Below, piece by piece: positions 9,611-19,388 of a stretch of DNA of 49,705 bases (position 1 is its first letter; each line of letters starts with the position of its first letter). Source of the DNA: Setomelanomma holmii (taxonomy: Eukaryota; Ascomycota; Dothideomycetes; Pleosporales; Phaeosphaeriaceae); contig ML978325.1 in assembly GCA_010015745.1 (NCBI GenBank), forward strand, positions 1 to 49,705, given 5' to 3'. The position numbers and the translations under genes were made by a program. The notes under the pieces were generated by a model. The model made no database searches and was not told the DNA's origin. It saw nothing but the letters and a program-made list of their open reading frames with translations.

Positions 9611-12600
9611 GAAGGTGACAAGAAGCACCAAGACCTGAATTTTCAAGGCAATAGGAGAATCTAATGCAGCTCGTAACTCTGATAAATGCGGTTCCTCTAG
9701 GGAAAGTCGTTGCCAAGTGATATTTCCAGGGCGTAGTGTAACATTTCCTAGCCCACGCGATTAAACTTTGCAGAAGGCGAGACGAAGCGTTAAAACTCTA
9801 GCTTTTTAAGGTAATCAGCAAATAGATCTAGCTCTATTAAATCTTATGAGTGTCTTTCCTCCGGGGAGTGACGTTGCTGAGGTGACATTTCGAGCGTGTA
9901 GAGATTTTGCACTCTACCCTTTTACGCTTTCGGGAAGGTGATAGGAAGCACCAGGACCTGACTTTTCGAGGCGAAAGGAGGATTGAACCCAGCTGGTTAC
10001 TGCGATAAATGCGTTTCCTCCGGAGAGTGACGTTGCTGAGGTGACGTTTTAAGGTTGTAGAGAACGATTCAACAGTCAACGCCGTGAGGCTTCGCCGAAG
10101 GCGCAATGAAGCAGCTAAACCGAGCTATTCCAGAAACTGGAACGGTTGAAACAGCTCAAGAGACGTCAATAAACCCGTTTCCTTCGGGGACAGACGTTGC
10201 TGAGGTGACCTTTCGAGCGTGTAGAGATTTCGCTGTCTACACTATCACGCTTTCGGGAAGGTGATAAGAAGCACCAAGACCTGACTTTTCGACGAGATAA
10301 GAGTATAAATCCAGCCCGTCAATGCGATAAGTTCTTTTCCTCTAGAGAGAGTCGTTGCTGAAGTGACGTATTAAGGTTGTAGAGAAAGATTCCACAGCCG
10401 ATGCTGTGAAGCTTTGCAGAAGGCGTTATGAAGCAGCTAAATCGAGTTCTTTAAGAAAGTTGGAAGATGAAGCTAGCTCAAGAGACTTCGATGATTCCGT
10501 TTCCTTCGGGGACAGACGTTGCTAAGGCGACGTTCTGAGAATGTAGAGGTCTCGCAGCCTCCGCTACTACGCTTCGCGCAGGGTTAAGCCGAACTTTTCA
10601 AGGCAAAAGAGGGTAAACAATAGCCCTCCAGACTTCGATGAATCTGTTTCCTCAGGGGAGAAACGTTGCTAACCACACAATTCGATAACGTAGAATACGA
10701 TTTCGCAACCTAGGCTTTGAGGCTTCGCAGCAGGCGTTATGAAGAAGGAGAAAGTGGCTTTCCGAGGCAATAGACGGGGAGAACTAGCTAGTGAGACTTC
10801 GATAAATGCAATTCCTCCGGGGAAGAACGTCGCTGAGGTGACATAGCTATGGTGTAGAGATTTCGCAGCCTACCTTGTTGCGCTTTAGAGAAAGTGATAA
10901 GAAGCACCAAGACCTAACATTTCGACAAATCGGGGAAATAAACCTAGCTCGCAACTGCGATGAATCCGGTTTCTTTGGAGAGAGTCGTTGCTGAGGTAAT
11001 ATTGCAAGAGCGTAGTGTAACATTACATAGCCTGCGCGATTAAGCTTCGCAGAAGGCGGGATGAAGCATCAAAACCTAATTTTGTAAGGCAATAAGCGAA
11101 GGAATCCAGCTATATTAACTTCTATGAGTGTCTTTCCTCCAGAGAGTGACGTTGCAGAGGTAACATTTCGAGGGTGTAGAAGTTTCGCAGCGTCCGCTAT
11201 TACGCTTTCGGGAAAGTAATCAGAAGCACCAAGACGTGACTTTTCGCCAAAATAGGAGGATAAATTTAGCTCTTGACTGCGATAAATTCATTTCTTCTAG
11301 GGAGAGTTGTTGCCGAGGTGATGCTTTGTGGGCGTAGTGTAATATTTGTAACGGTTTGGGCCTTGCCCAGACCTACTCTAGTACGAGTTGTGTAAGCAGT
11401 TGGGAGTAGGAGATATAGTGGATGTAAGGGTGTATTGTGTGGTGTAGTTGTTGTGTTCAGTGTTGTGGACTGAGATGTCCGTAGCCTAAGCTTATATACA
11501 TGAAGTGGTGGGCTGATTGGCTGGTGGATGATCCACGTGACCATGCAAGGTGCCCTGGGCTTACAAGTTGGGATAGCTCATGTACGGCAGTCTATATATG
11601 TAGCTCCGCCCACCTCAGGTAGTCAATTCAGCGCAGTCCTCCCCCTCTCTACCGTTACAATATTTCATAGCCCACTCGATAAAGCTTCGCATGAGGCGAA
11701 ATAAAGCATTAAAACCTCACTTTTTGAGGCATGAACCAGACAAATCTAGCTCTCTTGACTAAAAGGAGCGTCTTTCCTCCAGGGAGTGACGTTGCCGAGG
11801 TGACATTCCGAGCGTGTAGAGATTTCGCAGCCTACCCTGTTACGCTTTCGGAAAGGTGATAGGAAGTATCAAGACATGACTTTTCAAGGTAATAAAAGAA
11901 TTAAATCCAGCTCGTAACTACGATAAATGCGTTTCCTCTGGGAGAGTCGTTGCCGAGGTGACATTTCAAGGGCGTAGTATAACATTTCCCAGCCTACGCG
12001 ATTAAGCTTTGCAGACGGAGAGATGAAGGATTGAACCCCGACTTTTCGACCCAATAAGCGGATAAATTTAGCTCTCAGAACTCCAATGAGTGTCTTTTCT
12101 CTAGGAGTGATGTTGCTGAGGTGACATTTCGAGAATGTAGAGGTTTGGCAGCCTCCGCTGTTACGCTTCACGCAGGATTAAGCCGAGCTTTCCAAGGCAA
12201 CAGAAGGTGAACGATAGCTAACAAGACTTCAATTTCTCTGTTTTCTCTGGGGAGAGATGTTGCTGACCAGATTTTTCGATAGCGCCGAATACGACTTCGT
12301 AGCCTACGCTGTAAGGGTGCCCGGCAGGCGTTATGAAGGAGGCAAAAGTGGGTATCTGAGGCAATAGCCCGGGAAAACTAGCTCGTCAGACTTCGATAAA
12401 TGGCTTTCCTCCGGGGAGAGACGTCGCTAAGGCAACATGTCTATGGTGTAGAGGTTTCGCAGCCTGAGCTGTTAGACTTTGCGGAAGGTCCTATATATCA
12501 CCGAAACTAGGCATTCCAGTACACGTAGCAGTTGATTCTAGGTCGTATCGCTCCGAAAAAATGTCTTACCTCCGGTAGAATGGTTGCTAAAATCTCGAGG

Positions 12601-12930
12601 GTGCAGTGTCGATTTTTGTACCCTACTCAGCTAGACTTTGCGGAAGGTCATATAAAGCAGAAAATTCTGCCTTTACGTGGAAACAGCACAGTTCATCTAG
12701 CTTGCATCGCTCTAATAATTCTGTTCCGGTCAAGCAGAGTTGTTGTCGAGGTGACATTAAAACGGGCAGAAACGTCGCAGCCTGCCGTGCTAGGCTTCGC
12801 GGAAGTTAATATTGAGCTGCAGCAGCAGATTACGAGTTTGTGAGTCAATAGTAATGTGAATATAACTCGCTACTATCAGCTAAATATGTTTCCTCTAGGG
12901 AGTTACATCGCTGTGGTGACATTAAGAGGC
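9610..12930. repeat. Tandem array B, about 19 degenerate ~160-bp units
   Basis: Same unit family as array A. Cores begin at about 9706, 9870, 10029, 10193, 10351, 10515, 10662, 10826, 10984, 11148, 11306, 11788, 11946, 12109, 12256, 12420, 12580, 12739 and 12903. Successive spacings are mostly 164 then 158-159, broken by two 147-bp steps. Once the 313-bp insertion and its 5-bp duplication are removed, the 11306-11788 step is also 164. The units near 10490-10850 and 12100-12440 both match array A near 4740-5110, so B has grown by an internal duplication of several units. Not coding. Confidence 0.9.
11347..11659 (+). mobile_element. 313-bp TG...CA element with 5-bp target duplication
   Basis: It starts TGTAACGGTTTGGG and ends ACCGTTACA, so its ends are inverted repeats of about nine bases, and it is flanked by ATATT on both sides. 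Removing the element and one ATATT restores a normal array unit matching array A at about 3867-3900. TG...CA ends with a 5-bp duplication fit a solo LTR; the short inverted ends would also allow a MITE. It has no coding capacity. Internal marks are GGGATAGCTCATGT and TATATGTAGCTCCGCCCACC. Confidence 0.85.
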
Positions 12931-13484
12931 TTGCAGGGGGCGAACGGCGTGGCGGGCCTGCGGGTCTGCTGAGACGGGCAGCAGAGACCACTTAAAAACA
13001 CCAACAATATCGCAGCGTGACGGAATGAAATGTGGTGGCTTTCTTGTGCTGCGTATTTGATGCAAGAAGACGGCCTAGAGGAAGGCATAGATAAAGAAAG
13101 GCAGATGCGTGACAAGTTTGGGCATGTGAAGAACCATTCACACCATTCAAATCAAAGTACATGATCATTTCTCAAAGTACCAGCCTTTGTTCTATATTGA
13201 AATGTTATTGAACTTTCTTGTCCTGTTTCCTCCGAGGAGCATCAGTCATAATGTTGTGCAAAGGTCACATAGCTAATCACGGACCTGTCGTCCATGCCGT
13301 CCAATCGCGGGCGACGATTATAACAATTGTTACCATTTTCGCGCCGCTTAATCTTTCTCTCCCGCTAGAAGAGTGTGCTTTGTCGTTCTTCAAGCCTGGC
13401 TATATCAGTCCATTAGCGTAACGGGTCATGCTAAATATTGCTATGACCTCCACGGTACACATCTGATGGCATTGCTCCTGGTCC
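12925..13484. repeat. Right module of composite repeat, copy B
   Basis: Homologous to 5605-6226, ending GATGGCATTGCTCCTGGTCC. The Tc1/mariner element begins only ~135 bp beyond this end. No intact gene. Confidence 0.8.
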
Positions 13485-13619
13485 GGTAGCCTTCTCTTTC
13501 GCGGGCGAAGCCAAGAGTGGTCCAATTCGTTCCCTCTGGTGGTGGAGATAGCAGCGGCAAAGGCGGGCATTGAAGGACAACGGCGAGGGTAGTGAGCCTG
13601 TGTTGCCGTGTCCACGCTA

Positions 13620-13660
13620 CGAAGAAGCTCGTTTTTTCTGAGTTTTGGGCCCGTGCTGCA
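13620..13660 (+). repeat. Left terminal inverted repeat of transposon
   Basis: 41 bp, preceded by TA at 13618-13619. Exact reverse complement of 15266-15306. Confidence 0.95.
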
Positions 13661-13729
13661 TCCTCGGCGAACATCAACATCATCCACCTCTTGTATATAT
13701 TCTATTATCTCAACACTACAACGCTCAAA

Positions 13730-15112
13730 ATGGACAGAATTAATCGGCGAAAGACTTATAAATACAAAGAAAACAAAGTTACAAAAGTTCCAAAGACTGC
13801 GCGCACTAAAATGAGCCCAATAACACGCGCGTTTGTTATTGGCGCGATTATTGCGTCACGCGATGGTTATGCATCTGCAACCAAGCTCGCAGAACGTATG
13901 CTACACACCTAACTAGGACTATCTGCACTTGTTCAAAGAGTAGAAAAGAGATCAAAAGAGAAGGACTACGATTTGTAGGATCCTATATTATATGGGAACG
14001 ATTTGGGGCGTGGGAGGAGCGCTCTCCTTACACAGGATCAGAAGGACGCCATCATTAACATTGTCACCTCCTCACGCTACAACCGATCAAAGGAAAGCTA
14101 GCAGGCAATTAAGGATGATGATTTTACATCTATTGTACCTCAAATGAGCATTACAACCTTTGAAAACGTCATGTACGAGGCTGGTTATTCAAGGAAACGG
14201 CCAGGATAGAGACCTTCTCTTACAAAGGAGCAAGAGGCACAGCGACTTCAGTAGGCGTACGATCACAACCCTGACTTATACGAGTATAGAGATAGCCTTA
14301 GTTATGACTTTAGAAAGGTCTGCTTCACGGATGAGACTTCTGCTCGTATTGGGGAGGAGCGCGGCATGCAGAGAGTGTGATGTAAGGATGGCGTACGCTA
14401 CGACGATGACGTCGAAAAGGACCGCAACCGTAAGGACTGCGCCCTCCAATTTTTTAGAGCTTTTAGGTATAACTACAAAGGACCTTGTCACGTGTATTAG
14501 CACGAAACAGCTGAGGAGAAAGCGTATGCGGAGAGGCACTTACAGGCTGAGAATGCATGGCGTCAGAACACTGACAATATCCTTCAGGACAACGCCCGTA
14601 GATCGCTCCAAACTATGTCAGAAAGCGACGTAAACAGACGATACAACACTAGAAAGAGACAGTACGTGCCCTTAAAGCATGACTACAAAAGAGGGGATAG
14701 AACGCGTGGTGGGGTAGATAGTTACCGCCATCGCGAAGGTGCCTTGAAGAAGGTCACGCCATGGATCAACAATCTCAAAAAGCAAGGTATTGAATGTATA
14801 TTACTTCAGGATGGAGCTCTATCTCATAAGGCTCGAATTGCGCGCGACTATTTAACAGTTGAGAAGGTGGAAACAATGTTATGGCCAGGGCACTCGCCAG
14901 AGGTTAATGCCTCCGAGCATGCCTGGCCATGGATACGGCGTCATGTGACTCGCGATTTTCAACCTAGTTGTAATGAGAAGGAGTGCGAACAACAATGGAT
15001 AGCTGAGTGGAAAGAGATCCCTCAAAGTACTATAAACAGGTGGGTAATGCTCATACCTGAGATGGTGCGGAGGATCATCCAGCACGGCGGGAAAAACGAC
15101 TTTCACGGGTGA
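13730..15112 (+). pseudogene. Tc1/mariner transposase with seven in-frame stops
   Basis: One frame runs for 461 codons from the ATG at 13730 to the stop at 15112 without any frameshift. It is interrupted by stops at 13910, 13976, 14099, 14207, 14252, 14378 and 14498. Each can be reached from a sense codon by one C-to-T or G-to-A change (CAA, CAG, CGA or TGG), the pattern expected of RIP. Catalytic residues: D at codon 201 in CFTDETSARIG, D at codon 361 in ILLQDGALSHKA, E at codon 396 in SPEVNASEHAW. The last two are separated by 34 residues (D34E), as in Tc1/mariner enzymes. The N-terminal third probably holds the DNA-binding helices. Confidence 0.92.
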
Positions 15113-15265
15113 TCTCAACACCAGAAAATCTCGCGATAGCTCCATCTACGTACAAATGAATAGCCTTATCAATTTCAGCTCATTTGATCATGTATTGTGG
15201 CTGCAAACATCTATTTTGTTAGGCTCCTCACTGGTGTTGCGATGCGCGAGCGCATTTTGGTGGGG

Positions 15266-15306
15266 TGCAGCACGGGCCCAAAACTCAGAAAAAACGAGCT
15301 TCTTCG
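15266..15306 (-). repeat. Right terminal inverted repeat of transposon
   Basis: 41 bp, exact reverse complement of 13620-13660, followed by TA at 15307-15308. Confidence 0.95.
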
Positions 15307-15308
15307 TA

Positions 15309-16523
15309 CAGCCGATGCGACTACCGTAGCGTGTCTCTTCATATCAACACCATATCACCAGCACGAGTGCGCTCAACCAAGACGCCCAAGCGAGCTCGTC
15401 CTACCAGCACTGCAACCGCTTCAGACAAGAGCGTCCACTACGCCCTGCTACCCACGAAACGCCGCGCCTGCAACACACCGCTCCGAAGCCCGCCATTGCC
15501 CGCCGTCGCCGATCCGCAAGGGTGCGAACTGCCCCTCACGCGCAACAACGTCGCCCAACACACACTTAGCTGTGGATCGCAGTCAGCATTGAACGCGCCC
15601 CTTTCACCATCGCCTATGTCATCGCGATGGGTCCACCATTACACCGCGCCTGGGATAACCGCGCGACGTCGCGCGTGCTTGACACGGTCCTCTTGCGCGC
15701 GAGAGATGGACCGCGGTCGCCCAACACGAAGCGCATGCTTCAGCAGCGGCTGACGGCGTCACTGGCACTGCCCCACGGGTGCCCACTGCCTCAGGCGCTC
15801 GCTCATACATCACCATCATTATTAACACGGATAATGCCAGCCAAGTATTGACGGATGTCCTTCCTGCAGGCATGCCTAACACTCTCTCTACCCTACCTGC
15901 GCACGGCAACGTCCCACTCTTCACCCTCTCTCATCGTGCACGCGGACGACGCTCGAGAAAAGCCAAGACCCTAAGCTAGTAGTATCTTACCCCGTGCGGA
16001 AAGAACGCCGGTTTGGCGTTATAAATTTCCTTCAACGCTGAACATGATAGATCGCATCATCGTACTGGGAACAAAATGCAAGGCGCCAAAGATCTAGATA
16101 TATAGACCGCAGACAAGGATAACAGGGATGCGAAGGTGGTGCCAGCGGCACCGACATCGCACGGACATAAATCGAGTCTGTGTCTGTGCAGATGGCAGCC
16201 TAAACATGTGCTGTGCCGCACTGTGTCCTCACCCCACCTGTCTAGCGTATCCTCACCCATCTTCCATATCCTACGAGTTTCACATTCAGGGAACTACACC
16301 AAGGACATCATCTCTTGTGATGTGCGCGGCCGACGGTCGTTGATCTGTCCCGTCAATTCATACCCTTCTCGCAGCTTCAAAGGAGGCTCATGTCCCACAG
16401 TGTCAGACATGATTCATAAGTACATCTTTATACCTGTATTCAGAGATGGGACGCTCACTTATTCATAACAGCTAACGCAGAAATGTGTTCTCGTAAACGG
16501 AGGAACTCAAACCAGTCTCATAA
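15309..16523. other. GC-rich stretch without a supported gene
   Basis: Open frames of 60-160 codons overlap in several frames between 15310 and 15980, with compositions typical of GC-rich decayed sequence. None has a recognisable motif or a consistent frame. From 16060 to 16500 nothing is seen. Confidence 0.4.
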
Positions 16524-17141
16524 AAACAAACGCAGAGGAGTTTCACCTTCCTCATTGCCGGTCAATCGACCCTGCCAGCTCTTAAATCTACCAAGAGGTA
16601 TGCAAAGCACACCCATGACTGTTCATGTTCACTAAAGCACTACGCAGAAATTCGCGACATCATATATGGATACTACCAAGGTCCGATCGATCTTACTCGG
16701 CGCCGCTCTAAGCTCAAGAAAGCAACATGTTTGAGTCTAGCACAAACGTGCAAGCAGACTCGTTCCGAATCTTACCCTCCGCGGAACGTCACCATCTTAG
16801 TCGAGCTCTCCCAATTGAAGTCCTCCGCCGGAACACTCGTTTCCAAATTGCGACAATTGAATACAACTGTCACACTCATCCTTCGCAAGGACCGTCTCTA
16901 TAACGACGCAGAAAAAGACGCAGAGGAAGGCCACCTAGGATACCTCTGTTCACTGATTGGCCAAGGAAGCATCGAGGCATACTTTTCTGACAATCCATCT
17001 CTACTGAGAGTGTCTACTGCACAGCATTCATTCGCTATGCATGCATATTTCAGAACCCTGCAAACAAAAGCACGCTCCTCTATAGTAGCCTTCGCTTGGG
17101 AAGAGGACGATCAAGTACTTTCGTACTTCGGAGGGAGCTAA
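16524..17141 (+). CDS. Partial hypothetical protein, 2EXR/F-box-like family pattern
   Basis: A plus-strand frame open from 16524 to the stop at 17141 has no early ATG, so an upstream exon or lost 5' end is likely. It holds HYAEIRDIIYGYYQGPIDL followed about 20 residues later by LAQTCKQTRSESYPP. This spacing of an RxxIY motif and a QTCxQxRSE motif is typical of a large group of uncharacterised ascomycete proteins. The C-terminal half predicts alternating helices and strands with no catalytic motif. Function unknown; it may be a remnant. Confidence 0.4.
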   Translation, partial: KQTQRSFTFLIAGQSTLPALKSTKRYAKHTHDCSCSLKHYAEIRDIIYGYYQGPIDLTRRRSKLKKATCLSLAQTCKQTRSESYPPRNVTILVELSQLKSSAGTLVSKLRQLNTTVTLILRKDRLYNDAEKDAEEGHLGYLCSLIGQGSIEAYFSDNPSLLRVSTAQHSFAMHAYFRTLQTKARSSIVAFAWEEDDQVLSYFGGS

Positions 17142-18089
17142 TCAGCAACAAAGGCTGCACGCCAGGAAGGCGCGCTAATAATCGCGCAAACAGTAGCCCC
17201 TGCCGCAACGCCACAAAACTAACATGAATGTACCGCTCCTCTTAATAGCATTGACACCAGCCACGGTCTCACCGAGCTGAACTGTGCAGCACGATCGATC
17301 CGGGACGACAACTGCCCAGGGGACATGGAATTCCCGTGTCCGGCCGAATGCTGAAGCCTCGTTCCGCGATATGAGTAGCGCACGATCATGCTACATTTCA
17401 GCGCCTCTCGAGTCGTAGGCGATCAACGTCGCCAACCTGCAGATGATATCATATCGGCCACCACCAATATAATAGCATCATTACTCTGACTCCATTGGTG
17501 TGAGGTGGACTCGGTGATTGGCGAGGTATACTATCGGATGGAGCCTATAGAGTAGGCACATTTACACAAGTTGAGCGACGTGGCGGGAACGCGAAAAATT
17601 CTGTACGACTACATCAATTGCGCGATGGAGGGATGTCTGGAGTCTTTGATACGGCGCTCTCTAGATTTGGGGTATAACGTTAATTGAGGATGGATTGTCG
17701 ACAGTCGTGAGGATGACAGCTTACTCAAGGAGGTAGCAGAGTGGTCAACAAGAGCAAGGGGAAGGAGAAAGGAGAGTGTCCGTTGAATACGGGGAACATG
17801 GATACAAAGTGGTGTCACGAGATAGGCCACCAGAGTTTGGAGGCATGATTGTAAGAACATTGTGTCGACCGACAAGCTATAGCCCACCCATGACCGTTTT
17901 GAGGAGCGCCCATGGCTGCTCCTACATCGCCTGACTCCCACCCTGCTCATACCCGAGAGCCTTTGTCTGACCGGCTCGCCCTCCCCCCCTTTTCTCCCCA
18001 GTTATATGCGCAATTTGCACTCGATGCTTGCGCGATATTGCAGGGACTCGTACCGATGGCTGCCTCTGGTGTGATCTCGCAAGCGAGCA
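17142..18089. other. No gene recognised
   Basis: Only short unsupported frames are present on both strands. The last part (17922-18089) continues the frame downstream of the paralogue fragment but has no homology to it. Confidence 0.4.
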
Positions 18090-18388
18090 TAACAGGTCTC
18101 TGAGCTCGATTCCGTCGGCTTCAAACCACTGCTCTACTTCGCCGTCGTGCCCATGCGTGCCCTTGCGTGCCCTTGCGTGCCCTTGCGTGCCCTTGCGTGC
18201 CCTTGCGTGCCCTTGCGTGCCCTTGCGTGCCCATTGTCCCATATCCTCTCAAGGTGCGCACGCTGGTGTGCAGTCTCAAGCCAAGCTTGTGCCAGCGAAG
18301 CTGATGACCAAGGTTCCAGTGGAGAGAAGGACGATTCTGGAGACGGTTGTGTGGGTGCTTGAGATAGAGGTGAGGACGAGTCTTCGGA
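18090..18388 (-). pseudogene. Fragment paralogous to 46670-47170, split by a minisatellite
   Basis: On the minus strand the sequence reads TSEDSSSPLSQAPTQ, then SLAQAWLETAHQRAHLERIW, then a 10-bp minisatellite, then GEVEQWFEADGIELRDL. This matches TSEHSSPSSSQAPTQ, SLAQAWLEIGRQRSD and GDELEGWFETSGSEIRDV of the frame at 46670-47170 in the same order. The minisatellite replaces about 25 residues and, at 80 bp, puts the two halves in different frames. A TAG lies just upstream of the homologous part. A broken copy of unknown function. Confidence 0.65.
18151..18230. repeat. 10-bp minisatellite, eight units
   Basis: One variant unit (CCATGCGTGC) is followed by seven perfect copies of CCTTGCGTGC. 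The unit is not a multiple of three, so each gain or loss of a copy shifts the frame of the surrounding paralogue fragment. On the minus strand any frame gives a ten-residue basic repeat of the type GHARARKGTQ. Confidence 0.97.
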
Positions 18389-18509
18389 CGTAACATGGGT
18401 CTAAATGTGCGCGCTCCACTGAAAATCGCCTCGGGAAACTTCACGCTCCCAAAATCGATCGCCAGCGCTTAGCGCGGCGCTACAGTTCCGTTCTGTGATG
18501 CTGTTTTCT

Positions 18510-19388
18510 CTAGCATGGATGCATCAGCATCCTTACATTAGCAATACAAGTCGTCTCGCACGAATATTGACACTCAATCATGTCTGAGCAAATCGCTACT
18601 TTAAAATTCTGCTTGATACAATGCTTCAGCCGCATATGTCGTTGTAGATTGCCTCGCAGGTAAACTAGGGAACAGCTATGCTTGATCTGTATATCTTGAG
18701 GTATGGTCCGCTGCGTGGGGACATGTGAACGACAATCGATGTTCTTCGCGCTCTTGAAATCTAGCACAGTAAGCACTCGCATCTCTATGGCTGAGGGTCG
18801 GGTGATTCCTGTGACAGTGTTTCAAATGAGCGTCCTGCCGCTGGAATGTCATTGCGCAGCACGCAAAGTCGCAGTATGTATGGGAACAGAAGCGTTTTGA
18901 TGTAAGAGTAATTATACCGCGTACGCCTTGCTTGAAGCATCCTATAGTGCTCCGCATCTTTCCTTCCAAGCACAGCGTCATAGGGTGAATCGAAAGTTGT
19001 CGCAACAACGAGCGGTGCGCCATCGTTAAGTATCGTTCTCCGCGCACCACTCTAAGTCAACGTTTCTGCTAACTTCCTCGCATGTCTGTGAGGGCGCAGG
19101 TCCTATGCTGTTGCATTCGTGCATGGGCTCGTGGTGAAGAACCTTCGTGACCTGATAACGGGGAACAACGTTGCTATCGGAGGTAGGATCGCACGAAAGA
19201 ATGGCTCCGCGCATAATCTCTACGTCGTCGGACGTTCGCGCACGTATTCCTATCGATGTGGCATAACGAAGGGCCCGCTTGTGCTGAGGTTTGCGGTAAG
19301 CAGTGCAAATAGGTTCACGATGTGACAGGAAGTCGAGACAAAATTTTCGAGGGGAGCGTAATAGCTGTGGAGGACCGCAGAGGAGCAT
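18510..19388 (-). pseudogene. Possible decayed C2H2 zinc-finger gene
   Basis: Three minus-strand frames carry finger-like pieces: CDFACCAMTFQRQDAHLKHC (18676-19050), SCSLVYLRGNLQRHMRLKHC (18510-18782), and a longer frame at 19026-19388 with CLDFLSHREPICTAYRK. The Cys-Phe-Leu-His spacing resembles C2H2 fingers, but at least one Cys or His is missing in each and the frame changes between them. A dead transcription-factor-like gene is the best reading; chance similarity is possible. Confidence 0.35.

Larger units (their letters stand above)
13620..15306 (+). mobile_element. Tc1/mariner-type DNA transposon, 1687 bp
   Basis: It is bounded by perfect 41-bp terminal inverted repeats (13620-13660 and 15266-15306) that begin CGAAGAAGCTCGTTTTTTCT, each flanked by a TA dinucleotide, the classic Tc1/mariner target duplication. 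The single internal frame is a DD34E-type transposase read on the plus strand. The ends are perfect but the gene has seven in-frame stops, so this copy is not autonomous. It could still be mobilised by an active relative if one exists. Confidence 0.93.

Noticed and set aside
3690..12910. Hammerhead ribozyme in each unit, suggested by GTC and CTGAGGTGA
   Set aside because: The core would need CTGANGA followed by a stem and GAAA; here two extra bases split the motif and no GAAA with pairing stems follows.
3600..12930. Arrays as a CRISPR locus
   Set aside because: The whole ~160-bp unit is repeated and diverged; there are no short identical repeats with unique spacers, and the window is fungal.
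3600..12930. Arrays as repeat-encoded protein (e.g. minus strand 9837-10106)
   Set aside because: Unit spacings of 158 and 164 are not multiples of three, frames change from unit to unit and stops interrupt all frames.
15265..15979. Long plus-strand frames right of the transposon as real genes
   Set aside because: Frames overlap each other, begin inside the inverted repeat and have no recognisable motif.
18151..18230. Active phase-variable gene at the 10-bp minisatellite
   Set aside because: A stop precedes the homologous part in the same frame and the copy is truncated, so no complete gene would result at any unit number.
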